From Streptomonospora salina (GTDB lineage Bacteria; Actinomycetota; Actinomycetes; Streptosporangiales; Streptosporangiaceae), in contig NZ_JACHLY010000002.1 of the NCBI RefSeq assembly GCF_014204715.1, forward strand, positions 434,001 through 498,000: a DNA stretch of 64,000 bases. Direction: 5' to 3'. Positions 36,969 through 45,825 of this stretch are shown in pieces. The translations under genes were made by a program, and so were the position numbers. The stretch's first letter is position 1. Each line of letters opens with the position of its first letter. Under the pieces are notes generated by a model. That model did no database searches. It worked only from the letters and a program-made list of their open reading frames with translations, and was not told the DNA's origin.

Positions 36969-38141
36969 TCAGGCGCCCTCGGAAGCGTCCAGGTGACCGG
37001 TGTCGTTGACGGAGCGCACCAGCATCGGGCCGTCGCTGAAGCAGTCGATGCGCGACAGGCAGCCCACGTCCAGATGCATACGGAACAGCGCCTCGGGCGG
37101 GGCAAGGAGGGCCTGCTGCAGCAGGACCTTGATCGGCGTCACGTGGCTGACCACCAGCACGGTGCGCCCCGTGTGGCGCGCCAGCAGCTTGTCGCGCGTC
37201 TCGGCGACGCGTTCGGCGACCGCGGAGAAGCTCTCGCCGCCTTCGGGCGCAGCCGCGGTGTCCGACAGCCACCGCTGCAGCTCCTGCGGGCGGCTGCGCT
37301 GCACCTCGCCGAAGGTCATGCCCTCCCACGCGCCGAAGTCGGTCTCGCGCAGCCCTTCGTCGATCTCGACCGGCACCGACAGCCCGGCCGCGATCGGCTC
37401 GGCGGTGTCGCGCGCGCGGCGCAGCGGCGAGGCCACTACCGCCTCGATGCCGGATCCGGCCAGGTGCCGGGCGGCGGCACGGGCCTGGGCGCGGCCGGTC
37501 CCGGTGAGTTCGACGTCGCCGGTACCGGCGAAGCGCCGCTCCGCCGAGAGCGGGGTCTCACCGTGGCGCAGCAGGACGAGCCGCGTCGGCGCCGTGTCGG
37601 GCGAAGCCCAGCCGGTGGCCGCGGGCGCGTGCGCCTGCGCTCCGGCGCCGCTCGGCGGTGCCGGCGCTTCCTCAGCGGGCCGGTCGCCCCCGCCGGCCGC
37701 TTCGGCGCCCAGCCGCACGGGCCGGCCTTCGGCGGCGGCGTCCATGGCCTCGTTGGCCAGACCGTCGGCGTGGGAGTTCTGCGCGCGGGGCACCCAGACA
37801 TAGGAGACCGCGGCGAACCCGGCCGCCGCGGCGCGGGCCTCGTCGACCAACGGGCGCAAATCGGCGTTCTTGACCCGCCAGCGCCCCGACATCTGCTCCA
37901 CCACGAGTTTGGAGTCCAGGCGCGCTTCGACCGAGGCGCCCGAATCGATGCCGCTCGCGGCGGCGAGCCCGGCGATCAGCCCGCGGTACTCGGCCACGTT
38001 GTTGGTGGCCTTTCCGATGGGCTCGGCCACCTCGGCCAGCAACTCGCCGGTGGCCGGGTCGCTCACCGCGGCGCCGAACCCGGCCGGGCCCGGATTGCCG
38101 CGCGATCCGCCGTCGGCCTCGATCACCAGTCGCCTGCTCAT
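36969..38141 (-). CDS. bifunctional RNase HI / histidine acid phosphatase
   Basis: A 390-residue two-domain protein. Residues 1-~135 form RNase H type I (EADGGSRGNPGPAGFG, NNVAEYRGLIAGL, EARLDSKLVVEQM, WVPRAQNSHADGLANEAMD) with the DEDD metal ligands. After a Pro/Ala linker, residues ~190-390 form a histidine phosphatase with LVLLRHGETPLS and VVSHVTPIKVLLQ. This matches mycobacterial Rv2228c-like proteins, where RNase HI removes RNA from RNA-DNA hybrids and the phosphatase resembles alpha-ribazole phosphatase (CobC). GGAGGTACGGG precedes ATG 38141. Its 3' end lies 50 bp upstream of rnpB. Confidence 0.95.
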   Translation of the reverse strand: MSRRLVIEADGGSRGNPGPAGFGAAVSDPATGELLAEVAEPIGKATNNVAEYRGLIAGLAAASGIDSGASVEARLDSKLVVEQMSGRWRVKNADLRPLVDEARAAAAGFAAVSYVWVPRAQNSHADGLANEAMDAAAEGRPVRLGAEAAGGGDRPAEEAPAPPSGAGAQAHAPAATGWASPDTAPTRLVLLRHGETPLSAERRFAGTGDVELTGTGRAQARAAARHLAGSGIEAVVASPLRRARDTAEPIAAGLSVPVEIDEGLRETDFGAWEGMTFGEVQRSRPQELQRWLSDTAAAPEGGESFSAVAERVAETRDKLLARHTGRTVLVVSHVTPIKVLLQQALLAPPEALFRMHLDVGCLSRIDCFSDGPMLVRSVNDTGHLDASEGA

Positions 38142-38211
38142 TCCCGTACCTCCCGATCGCGGCACCCGCCGCACACCCGCTTCCCGCTGCCGCGCCGTAT
38201 CCGCCCGGCGG

Positions 38212-38955
38212 TCAGATCCCCGAATCGGTGGTCCGCACGAGGATGCGGCGGCACTGCTCGCAGCGCACGACCTCCTCGGCCGGGGTCTGACGGATCTCGG
38301 AGAGCTCGGCCGTGCTCAGCGCGAGCTTGCAGCCTTCGCAGCGGCCGTAGCGCAGCGCCGCGGCCCCCACGCCCTCGTTCTGGTCGCGCAGCTTGGTGTA
38401 GAAGGCGAGGAGGTCCTCGGGGAGCTCTCCGGCGATGCGCTCGCGGCGGGTGGCCTCCGTCGCACGGTCGGCCTCGATCCCGCCGACCGCGGTGGCGCGC
38501 CGCTCCTCGACGGCGTCGCGCTCGGCCTCGGCCTGCTCCAGCTCCGTGCGCGCCTGGCGCTCCCGGCTTTCGAGGCCCTCGCGCCGCTCCATCACCTCCA
38601 GCACGATCTCCTCCAGCTCCGTCTGGCGGCGCTGGAGCGAGGCGATCTCCGACTGCAGGTGCTCCAAGTCCTTGGGCGAGCCGACCTGCCCGGAGTCCAA
38701 GCGCTTGGCGTCGCGTTCGGCGCGAGTGCGCACCTGGTCGACGTCGGACTCGGCCTTGCGCTGCTCGCGGTCGAGATCCGACAGCGCCGTGGTCAGGCTC
38801 GTGTGCGTGTCGCGCAATCCACCGATACGGGCGTCCAACCGCCGGACTTCCTCGTTCTCGGGCAGGGTGCGCAGCCGGTGGGCGAGCTGGGCGATGCGGC
38901 TGTCGGTCTCTTGGAGGTCGAGCAGGCGCACCTGGTGTGCCGGTTCTGCTTTCAC
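38212..38955 (-). CDS. coiled-coil zinc-ribbon protein (C4-type)
   Basis: A 247-residue protein: residues ~10-175 are a long antiparallel coiled coil rich in Glu/Arg/Leu (LREQ heptads such as LEHLQSEIASLQRRQTELEE), and the C-terminus is a zinc ribbon with RCEGCKLALS and RCEQCRRILV (four Cys). This is the family called zf-RING_7 or CdsZ-like, found beside RNase HI in actinomycetes. It is in the same transcription unit as RNase HI (70 bp gap) and the Nif3-like gene. Start GTG 38955 lies 13 bases after AAAGGAG. Confidence 0.92.
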   Translation of the reverse strand: MKAEPAHQVRLLDLQETDSRIAQLAHRLRTLPENEEVRRLDARIGGLRDTHTSLTTALSDLDREQRKAESDVDQVRTRAERDAKRLDSGQVGSPKDLEHLQSEIASLQRRQTELEEIVLEVMERREGLESRERQARTELEQAEAERDAVEERRATAVGGIEADRATEATRRERIAGELPEDLLAFYTKLRDQNEGVGAAALRYGRCEGCKLALSTAELSEIRQTPAEEVVRCEQCRRILVRTTDSGI

Positions 38956-39038
38956 TTGTGCTCAAGGCTCCTTTGCCGGCGTCGGAGAAAGTGGCGGTAC
39001 TGCGCAGGCGGCCGGGCGAGGCCTCGGCGCCGAGGGGT

Positions 39039-39878
39039 TCACAGCGCCAGGGACCAGGCGTCGGTGACGATCTCGGATACGCGGGTCTCCACGTTAGCCC
39101 GTTCCCCGCCCAGCGCGCTCACCAGGCGTGCGGCCCCGTCGGCGAGCCAGGGCCATTCGCCGGCCCAGTGCGCGGCGTCGACGAGGGCGGTGTCGCCGTG
39201 TTCGGAGAACTCCGAGGCCGGGTGGTGGCGCAGGTCGGAGGTGAGGTAGACGTCGACGCCGGCCGCGCGGGCACGGTCCAGCAGCGAGTCGCCCGCACCG
39301 CCGGATACCGCGACGCGCCGGACGGGGCGCCGGGGGTCGCCGCTGACGCGGATCCCCCCGGCCGTGCGCGGCAGGCCGCCGGCGACGCGCTCGGCGAAGT
39401 CGCGCAGCGGCACCGTTTCGGGAAGCGTGCCGATGCGCCCGATGCCGCGCGCGCCCGCGGGGTCGCCGGGATCGGGGTCGAGCGGGCTGAGCGGGCCGGG
39501 CAGGCCCACAGCCGCGGCGAGGGCGTCCGACACGCCGGGAGCGGCGGTGTCGGCGTTGGTGTGGGCGGTGTAGAGGGCGGTACCGCCGGAGATCAGCCGG
39601 TGCACGAGCCGGCCTTTGGGCGTCGTGGCGGCGACGCCGGTCACGCCGCGCAGCAGTAGCGGATGGTGGGTGACGACCAGGTCGGCGCCCCACTCCCGGG
39701 CCTCGTCGACGACCTCGGCCACCGGATCGACGGCGAAGAGGATGCGGCGCACCGGTTGGGCGGGGTCGCCGCATACCAGTCCGACGGCGTCCCAGGAGGC
39801 GGCCCAGGCGGGGTCGTAGAGGCCTTCGAAGGCGCGCTTCACATCGTGCAGGGTCGGGGCGGCAGGCGTTTGGCTCAC
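39039..39878 (-). CDS. Nif3-like dinuclear metal centre hexameric protein
   Basis: A 279-residue Nif3/YqfO-type protein with metal ligands in LVVTHHPLLLRGV (HH), TAHTNAD (His, Asp) and near the end VDAAHWAGEWPW plus LTSDLRHHPASEF. It begins at GTG 39878 (SQTPAAPTLHDV). The family binds two metal ions and is used as a GTP cyclohydrolase I-like or NAD-salvage enzyme; the true activity is uncertain. It heads the minus-strand cluster Nif3 - zinc ribbon - RNase HI. Confidence 0.92.
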   Translation of the reverse strand: MSQTPAAPTLHDVKRAFEGLYDPAWAASWDAVGLVCGDPAQPVRRILFAVDPVAEVVDEAREWGADLVVTHHPLLLRGVTGVAATTPKGRLVHRLISGGTALYTAHTNADTAAPGVSDALAAAVGLPGPLSPLDPDPGDPAGARGIGRIGTLPETVPLRDFAERVAGGLPRTAGGIRVSGDPRRPVRRVAVSGGAGDSLLDRARAAGVDVYLTSDLRHHPASEFSEHGDTALVDAAHWAGEWPWLADGAARLVSALGGERANVETRVSEIVTDAWSLAL

Positions 39879-39971
39879 GCACCGCACCTTAGCGCTCCCG
39901 CACACGGGTGCGGGCGTCGACGGCCGGGGCGGCCGCGCCGAGGGGCCCGGCTCGGGTGCGGGAGCGCCGGC

Positions 39972-40394
39972 TCAGACCCGCGGGGCCGGGGCGCGCGGTG
40001 CGAGCCGGCCGGCCGCGTACACGCCGAGCGCCCCGCAGATCCCGCCCAGCACGGCCCAGGCGGCCGCGGCGCCGGGCAGCGCAGCGCCGGCCCAGCCCGC
40101 GGTCGGCGCCAGCACCAGGTAGCACGCCGCCGCGACCCCGGTCGCCACCGCGGGCCGTGCGACGCGGGCCCGCCGCAGCAGCCACCAGCACACCAGCGGC
40201 GTGGCCACCAGCCGCAGCGCGAACGCCACGATCCCCAGCCCGATATTGGCGCCCACCGTCTGGCCCGCGGTGAGCGCGCCCACGACCGTGACCGCGCCGT
40301 AGGCGGCAAGCCCCACCGCCGCGGTGCCCGCGGCGCCGACCACGGCGCCGAGCCCGATCACCCGCCATTCGGGCGCGAAGCGGCTCGTCGTCAT
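39972..40394 (-). CDS. integral membrane protein, unknown
   Basis: A 140-residue, very Ala/Gly/Val-rich protein with four predicted helices (VIGLGAVVGAAGTAAVGLAA, IGLGIVAFALRLVATPLV, ATGVAAACYLVLAPTAGW, AAAWAVLGGICGALGVYAAG). No family is recognised. It is divergent from endonuclease IV, with 47 bp between the two start codons. Confidence 0.7.
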   Translation of the reverse strand: MTTSRFAPEWRVIGLGAVVGAAGTAAVGLAAYGAVTVVGALTAGQTVGANIGLGIVAFALRLVATPLVCWWLLRRARVARPAVATGVAAACYLVLAPTAGWAGAALPGAAAAWAVLGGICGALGVYAAGRLAPRAPAPRV

Positions 40395-40441
40395 GTCCGC
40401 ATCATGCCCGCCGCCGCGACGCCCTAAGCTGGGTCCCCATC

Positions 40442-41299
40442 ATGTCTGAACTCACCGCATCGCCTATCGGGGCCCACGTACCGGTCGCCGGCGGGCTGGC
40501 CACCCGCGGGCTCGCCTACGCCGCCGACATCGCCGCCGAGACCGTCCAGGTCTTCGTCTCCAATCCGCGGGGGTGGGCGACCACGCCCGGAAATCCCGGC
40601 GAGGACGCGAAGCTGCGCGAACGCACCGACGTTCCGGTGTTCGTGCACGCCAACTACCTGATCAACCTGGGTGCGCCCGACGAGGGCGTCGCGGAGCGCT
40701 CCACGGCCTCGCTGGAGCACGCCCTGCGGCGCGGCGCCGACATCGGGGCCGGCGGCGTGGTGGTGCACACCGGATCGGCGGTGCGCGGCTCCCGTGAGGA
40801 GGGCCTGGAGCGGATGCGCGCGCGGCTGCTGCCGATCCTGGAGCGGTCGGGCGAGGACGTCCCGCCGGTCCTGCTGGAGCCGATGGCCGGGCAGGGCCAG
40901 GTGCTGTGCGCGACGGTGGACGACCTGGCGGACTACCTCGCGGTGCTGGACTGGCACCCGCAGGCCGGGGTGTGCCTGGACACCGCGCACGTGTTCGCGG
41001 CCGGCCACGACGTGTCCACCCCGGCGGGGATGACGCAGATGCTGGACCGCTTCGGCGACGTCGTCGGCGCACAGCGGCTGCGGCTGATCCACGCCAACGA
41101 CTCCAAGGAGCCGTTGGCGAGCAACAAGGACCGCCACGAGAACATCGGGGCCGGCCACATCGGCGCCGACCCTTTCGGTGCGCTGCTGGAGCACCCGGTC
41201 CGGTCGGGTGTGCCGGTCGTGTGCGAGACGCCCGGCCCGGTCGGGCCGCACGCCGCCGACATAGCGGCGCTGAAGGAACTGCGCGGCGCCGCCGGCTGA
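40442..41299 (+). CDS. nfo: deoxyribonuclease IV (AP endonuclease family 2)
   Basis: Cleaves 5' to abasic sites in base-excision repair. The 285-residue TIM barrel shows the zinc-site motifs IGAHVPVAGGL, VFVHANYLINLG, GVVVHTGSAV, VLLEPMAGQGQ, GVCLDTAHVFAAGHD, LIHANDSKEP (His, Asp) and NIGAGHIG, all as in Nfo. ATG at 40442. The stop codon lies inside a 2.3-copy 18-bp tandem repeat (GCCGCCGGCTGACCTCCG). Confidence 0.95.
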   Translation: MSELTASPIGAHVPVAGGLATRGLAYAADIAAETVQVFVSNPRGWATTPGNPGEDAKLRERTDVPVFVHANYLINLGAPDEGVAERSTASLEHALRRGADIGAGGVVVHTGSAVRGSREEGLERMRARLLPILERSGEDVPPVLLEPMAGQGQVLCATVDDLADYLAVLDWHPQAGVCLDTAHVFAAGHDVSTPAGMTQMLDRFGDVVGAQRLRLIHANDSKEPLASNKDRHENIGAGHIGADPFGALLEHPVRSGVPVVCETPGPVGPHAADIAALKELRGAAG

Positions 41300-41465
41300 C
41301 CTCCGGCCGCCGGCTGACCTCCGGCCGCCGCCCGGCACAGCGGGCATGGCGCGGGGGCCGCCCGCAGCGCCGGACCTCCCGCTTGCACGGGCGGCACGGC
41401 CGCGGACGGCCCCCGCATCCGAGCGGGCAGCGCGCGCGTGCGACCGTCCGCCCGCTCTCGCCGCG
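41300..41465. other. convergent intergenic region with short tandem repeat
   Basis: Starts with the end of an 18-bp tandem repeat that overlaps the nfo stop codon. Separates nfo from the convergent DUF7144 gene. No gene seen. Confidence 0.6.
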
Positions 41466-42059
41466 TCATCCCATCGGCTGCTCGTGCCTTCCGGGGCGCG
41501 TCCCCGGCGGCCGCTCCGTCGCGCCCTGGCGCGCCTGCTGGGTGCTGGCACCGCCGTAGGCGCGCTCGCCGTCGGCTACCGGACCGGTGTGGCCCTCGGT
41601 GCCTGCTCCCTCCTGTTCCCGGCCGGGTGCGGCCCCTCGGGCGTCGGCGCGCCCGGCCTCGTAGGCGTCGCCTCCCCCGCGCTCACGGTCGGGCCATCCG
41701 GCGGTGACCGCGTAGACGATCAGCAGGTCGACGGCGACCGCCACCAGCGACCACACCGGGTAGGACTCGACGAACGCCAGTTGGGCGAAGGCGTTGACCG
41801 CTGCGACGACCACGGCCAGGACCCGAGCCCACATGCGTCCGGCGAGCAGGGCGAGGCCGCCGAGGACCAGCACGATCCCCCACGTGCCCAGAACCAGTCC
41901 CCACAGCGCGAAGTCGAAGACGAGGATCTCGCCTTCGGCGGCCACGAAGTACTCGGGCGTGAACAGCGCGACGGCGCCTTGGACGATGTTCACAGCACCG
42001 GCAACGAACAGCATGGTGGCCGCGAAGGCCCCCCATCCGTTCGCCCGCGATCGCTTCAT
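41466..42059 (-). CDS. DUF7144 family membrane protein
   Basis: A 197-residue protein whose first 125 residues form four membrane segments (AFAATMLFVAGAVNIVQGAVAL, FALWGLVLGTWGIVLVLGGLALL, WARVLAVVVAAVNAFAQLAF, YPVWSLVAVAVDLLIVYAV) with the DUF7144 pattern GAVNIVQGxxAL. The last 70 residues are a charged, Gly/Arg-rich disordered tail not usual in the family. The function is unknown. The start MKRSRANGWG is preceded by GGGGGAGGAGC. Confidence 0.85.
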   Translation of the reverse strand: MKRSRANGWGAFAATMLFVAGAVNIVQGAVALFTPEYFVAAEGEILVFDFALWGLVLGTWGIVLVLGGLALLAGRMWARVLAVVVAAVNAFAQLAFVESYPVWSLVAVAVDLLIVYAVTAGWPDRERGGGDAYEAGRADARGAAPGREQEGAGTEGHTGPVADGERAYGGASTQQARQGATERPPGTRPGRHEQPMG

Positions 42060-42410
42060 GTCGTGCTCCTCCCCCGGGACGGGTGCGGGTGGAACCTCCG
42101 TCGCCGCCCGTCCTCTTCGTCAGCACTCGATCTGGCCTCACGATGCACGACACGCGGCGCAGCGATCTACACCCGGCTCACCAGGTGCGGGTAAAACCAC
42201 ACAAAAACCCTTTGTCCCGGCCGCTCCGGATACTGCGCCGGTGCCGGTGGAGCACCCCGCCGGACGGTCCGGCGCGGCGCCGCGTGAGCGGCCGTGGCGC
42301 GCGGCCGGATCCGGACGCACAATGGAAGCCGGATCGCGGATCCCCGTAGGCTCGGGGGGCCGCGTCGTCGGTCACAATGGACGGTGACGGTCAGGAGGGC
42401 GGTGCACGCT
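42060..42410. other. divergent intergenic region
   Basis: Lies between the DUF7144 gene and the Cys-rich protein gene. The stretch 42180-42225 (AAACCACACAAAAACCC) is less GC-rich and may carry a promoter. No gene seen. Confidence 0.55.
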
Positions 42411-42743
42411 ATGGACCCGGTGAGCCTTGTGGTGGGAGCGGCGATCGCTCTCGGCGGGGTCACGATCGGCCGCATGTTCCCGCGCCGCCCCCCGCAGCAG
42501 GCACCGCCTCAGCAGCCCTCGGTCTCGGCCAGGCCCAGTACGCCCCAGCCCATCTGCGGCTGCGGCCACAACCTGGTCTTCCACGACCACGAGACCAAGC
42601 GGTGCCAGGCACAGGTCGTCATCCCCGGACGCTGGGTCGGCCAGAGCGGCGGGACCTACCGCCCGTGCATGTGCCAGGGCTACCGCGGCCCGGTCCCGGT
42701 GGACGAGTACTACGCCCCCGACATCGTCAACGGCGACCAGTAG
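42411..42743 (+). CDS. Cys/His-rich membrane-anchored protein, unknown
   Basis: A 110-residue protein with an N-terminal helix (VSLVVGAAIALGGVTIG), a Pro/Gln linker and a compact C-terminal domain containing CGCGHNLVFHDHETKRC and YRPCMCQGYRG. The CxC-x-H...H.H..C and CxC spacing suggests a zinc- or metal-binding knuckle on the cytoplasmic side. A GTG nine bases upstream of the ATG is an alternative start that sits closer to AGGAGG. The family is unnamed. The next gene starts 73 bp downstream and may be co-transcribed. Confidence 0.75.
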   Translation: MDPVSLVVGAAIALGGVTIGRMFPRRPPQQAPPQQPSVSARPSTPQPICGCGHNLVFHDHETKRCQAQVVIPGRWVGQSGGTYRPCMCQGYRGPVPVDEYYAPDIVNGDQ

Positions 42744-42816
42744 GCGGCGGGCGGTCCGCGGGCGGTTCGCGGCCGGTAGCGTCGGAGCATGGTCGGATGC
42801 GCACGGAGGGGCGACC

Positions 42817-43404
42817 GTGAGCGGTGAGGGCGGTGCGGGGCGCGGGACCGTGTGGGTGGTCGCCGGCGCTCCGGGCGCCGGCAAGTCGACGGTCGCGGAT
42901 CTGCTGCTGCGGCGGCTGGACCCGGTACCCGCCCTGCTGGACAAGGACACGCTCTTCAGCGGATTCGTGGCCGAGGTCCTGTCGGCGCACGGCCGTTCCT
43001 ACGGCGAGCGCGAGGGCGCCTGGTACGACGAGCACGTCAAGGTGCACGAGTACGGCGGTATGACCGCCGCGGCCGCGCAGATCCGCGCGGCGGGCTGCCC
43101 GGTGATGCCGGTGGCCCCGTTCACCGGACAGCTCCGCGATTCCGACCGGTGGCGGTCCTGGGTCGCCGAACTCGGCGGCGACCCCGTGCGCCTGGTGTGG
43201 GTGGCCAGCGACGGCGCAACGCTGCGCGCCCGCCTCGGCGGCCGGGGGCGCTCACGCGACTCCGGAAAGCTCGACGGCTTCGACGCGTTCGTGGCACGGG
43301 TGCGCCCGGACGAGCCGCCTCCCGTCGAGCACCTCGCGATCGACAACCGCCTCGGCGCCCGGCCCTTGGAGGAGCAGGCCGACACGGCCCTCGGGCGCGT
43401 GTGA
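42817..43404 (+). CDS. AAA/zeta-toxin-like P-loop kinase
   Basis: A 195-residue nucleotide-binding protein with Walker A AGAPGAGKST near the start, the stretch PALLDKDTLFSGFVAEVL, GGDPVRLVWVASDG and a later Arg-rich lid (LGGRGRSRDSGKLDG) as in small-molecule or zeta-like kinases. GTG at 42817 follows GGAGGGG. It probably phosphorylates a small substrate. No antitoxin-like partner is adjacent. Confidence 0.82.
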   Translation: MSGEGGAGRGTVWVVAGAPGAGKSTVADLLLRRLDPVPALLDKDTLFSGFVAEVLSAHGRSYGEREGAWYDEHVKVHEYGGMTAAAAQIRAAGCPVMPVAPFTGQLRDSDRWRSWVAELGGDPVRLVWVASDGATLRARLGGRGRSRDSGKLDGFDAFVARVRPDEPPPVEHLAIDNRLGARPLEEQADTALGRV

Positions 43405-43444
43405 CGGACCGTGTGGTCCGCCGACCGCCGGGTAGACGGCCGGT

Positions 43445-43561
43445 ATGGACAGCACCGTGATGCACCTGGTCTTGGCAGGGCTGATCCTCCTGGGGGTCGT
43501 GGTGATCCTCGGAGGGTTCGGGACGCTGATGCGGCGGCGCAACCGGCGCCACCGCCACTGA
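43445..43561 (+). CDS. tiny membrane protein (38 aa)
   Basis: ATG 43445 opens a 38-codon frame: MDSTVMHLVLAGLILLGVVV, then ILGGFGTLMRRRNRRHRH. One hydrophobic helix with a basic C-terminal tail, codon bias as in neighbouring genes. Ribosome-binding site is weak. Lies 40 bp after the kinase stop. Function unknown. Confidence 0.5.
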   Translation: MDSTVMHLVLAGLILLGVVVILGGFGTLMRRRNRRHRH

Positions 43562-44002
43562 CGGGCCCCGCCAGGTCGGGGCGCCGGGCGCGGGGGCCGC
43601 CGCCTCGGACGCGAATCCGCGGTGCCTGCCGGAGGCGCCGGGGCGATGCAGGCGGGCCGCCGCGACGGCGCGGCCGGCTCCATGGGCGCGGGTGCCGCGC
43701 ACGCCTGTGTGCCGCGTCCGCGAGGCCGCATGGCCACGGGGCGAGGTGCGCGACGGCACCGGGGGCAGCGCAGGCCCGTGCGCGGACCGCATCCCCGCAC
43801 CGGCAACGCGTGCGGCGCCGTCCCGCCGGCACGGGGCACCGCCTCGTAGCCGAGCTCGGGCCGGAGCGGGATTCGCCTCGCGCGTTGCCGGTGCGCGAGG
43901 CGCCCGGATCGTGACGGGCCTCAGCGACCGGCGCGGACCGGTAGTCGGCCATGCGCCGCAGCGGCACCGGCCGGAACACGCGCCGGGCGGGCCGCAGGCC
44001 GG
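43562..44002. other. gene-free region
   Basis: About 440 GC-rich bases. Open frames exist on both strands but lack consistent codon bias and do not resemble known proteins. No RNA or repeat recognised. Confidence 0.55.
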
Positions 44003-45196
44003 CTACCAGCGCAGCAGCGCCGCCACCCCGTCGTCCGCGGCCAGCGCGTCGGCGGCTTCGGGCGGCAGCATGGTGACCTGGGCACCGGAGGTGAACGCGA
44101 GTTCGATCATGCGCTCGCCCAGGTCGTTCTCTTCGGCGGCGGCCGGCTCCCCGGGGGGCAGTTCACCGTGCGGGTAGTACCGCCCGTCGGGCGTGCGCCG
44201 ACCGCGCAGCTCGCGTGTGCCGTCCAGGACCAGGTGGGCGACGCGGTTCTCGCGGAACGCGCCGAGCGTGTCGCCGAGCCCCGTGGCTCCCGGACCGCCC
44301 GACAGCGCGGCCTCGCGCGCCTGCTCGGCCACGGCCCGGCACCGGCGGCTGCGGGACCGCTCCAATTCGGGGCGTACCAGTGCGGCGATCTCGTTGGTCG
44401 ACCACGACTCGGCGACCCGGTCCAGCAGGACGACGTCGCGGCGGGCGGGTGCGGCCGACAACCCCTTGCGGACCACGTCGAGCAGCTTCCGGTCGCCGGT
44501 GATGGCGAGGGACTCCCAGCCGTGCTCGTCGGCCATTCGGGTGATGTCCGGACGCACCGACGCCAGGTAGCGCTGCAGGTTGTCCTCGACGCGGCGGTCG
44601 AAGCGGTCGGACTGTGTGGCCGAGCGGGATACGCTGCCGACCCGTCCTCCGGACGCGGGCCCGCGCAGGGTGCGCCAATCGTCGGTGTCGAGCTCGAAGG
44701 CCATCCGGGTGACCTCGCGGGCGACGCCGAACCGCAGGTCGATGACGCGCACCCCTTCGTGGGACACGGCCAGCACTCCCGCGGGGGCGCCGAAAGTGAG
44801 CGCGCCGGCGAGCGGTCGCAGGTAGGGGCGGCGTTCCAGGACGGCGCAGTCGTCCAGCGGCATCTGCACGGTCAGCGTGTGCACGTCGTCGCTGCTGACC
44901 GGGGCGAACAGGGCCCGCCCCACCCCGGTCTCCCCCGAATCGAGCACGGTCTCGATCTCGGGCTGCAGCCGGTCGAGGCGCTCCAGGACCGCGTCCCTGC
45001 GCTCCTTGTCGATGTCGCCCGCCGCGCCGTTGCGCAGCGCTCCCAGTTCGTTGCCCACCGCCAGGCGCCACGCCGGGGACGCCGACTTGTCGCGCGGATC
45101 GGCGGTGGCGTACACGCTCAGCACGCCCATCTCGTCGTTCATGGCGGCCAGATCGCGGACCGACGTCGGATCGATGATCACGTTCATCCCGCCCAT
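44003..45196 (-). CDS. Vms1/baeRF-type peptide-chain-release-factor-like protein
   Basis: A 397-residue protein with the N-terminal pattern VIIDPTSVRDLAAMNDEMGVLSVYATADPR, a middle domain resembling eRF1/Vms1 (VSHEGVRVIDLRFGV, RYLASVRPDITRMADEHGW, LAITGDRKLLDVV) and a C-terminal domain ending AFTSGAQVTMLPPEAADAL. This is the archaeo-eukaryotic release-factor-like family of actinobacteria (baeRF). No GGQ motif is visible, so it is unlikely to be a canonical peptidyl-tRNA hydrolase. ATG 45196 and ATG 45187 are both possible. GGAAGG is better placed for the first. Confidence 0.85.
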   Translation of the reverse strand: MGGMNVIIDPTSVRDLAAMNDEMGVLSVYATADPRDKSASPAWRLAVGNELGALRNGAAGDIDKERRDAVLERLDRLQPEIETVLDSGETGVGRALFAPVSSDDVHTLTVQMPLDDCAVLERRPYLRPLAGALTFGAPAGVLAVSHEGVRVIDLRFGVAREVTRMAFELDTDDWRTLRGPASGGRVGSVSRSATQSDRFDRRVEDNLQRYLASVRPDITRMADEHGWESLAITGDRKLLDVVRKGLSAAPARRDVVLLDRVAESWSTNEIAALVRPELERSRSRRCRAVAEQAREAALSGGPGATGLGDTLGAFRENRVAHLVLDGTRELRGRRTPDGRYYPHGELPPGEPAAAEENDLGERMIELAFTSGAQVTMLPPEAADALAADDGVAALLRW

Positions 45197-45825
45197 CGTC
45201 GATGTGCCTTCCGGTCCACCGGAAGCCTTTTCCCTTCCCTAACAGGAGATCAGGACGGCCTTCAACAGGCGGTTCGCGGTTGGTCACGCGCGGTTCAAGA
45301 TGCGGCAATCGCTGCGGGCGCGACGAGCGCCGCGTCCGGCGACGTGCGCAAACGCGGGAAAGCTGCGCGCCGACGGCCCTCCCCTCACGGCGGCCGCCGG
45401 CGCGTTCCGCCTCCGGACGGGCGCTCAGGCGACCGCGCACCGGGGACGGGGCCGGGCGGGAACGCGGCCGGTGCCGCCGGACAGGGGGTCCGGAGCCGCC
45501 GGGACCGGTTCCCCGCGGGTCATCGCGTGCCGGCCGCGGCCGCCTCGGGGCCTCCGATACCCGGCCAGGATCCCGTCGACCGGTACTGCGGGACTCGGGG
45601 GCCTGCTCCGCCGCGGCCGGCACTGTGCCGACCGGACGCCTTCAACAATCCATGCGTCCGCATCATTCCGCGGCGGCGCGTCCTCCAGCGCGGCGGGGGC
45701 GGCCCATGCCGCTGCGGCCCCGGGGACGAGCGCCCGTGCACGCCCCCGCCCGCCGGTGTGACAACCGCGGTCGCGCCCAGGACAATGCGGCAGGTGAACA
45801 AGACCGAGAAGGTGGACCAGCCAAC
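45197..45825. other. gene-free divergent region before tex
   Basis: About 630 bp with frames that lack codon bias. A short frame (45794-45829, 11 codons) overlaps the tex start as GTGA and could couple translation, but this is weak. No RNA or strong hairpin was identified. Confidence 0.5.

Noticed and set aside
36118-36996. 292-codon plus-strand frame
   Set aside because: It runs antisense across RNase P RNA and lacks family similarity; the RNA conservation is decisive.
45202-45825. 200-codon upstream extension of tex
   Set aside because: The extra residues are Arg/Pro-rich with no Tex similarity; homology begins at the GTG at 45826.
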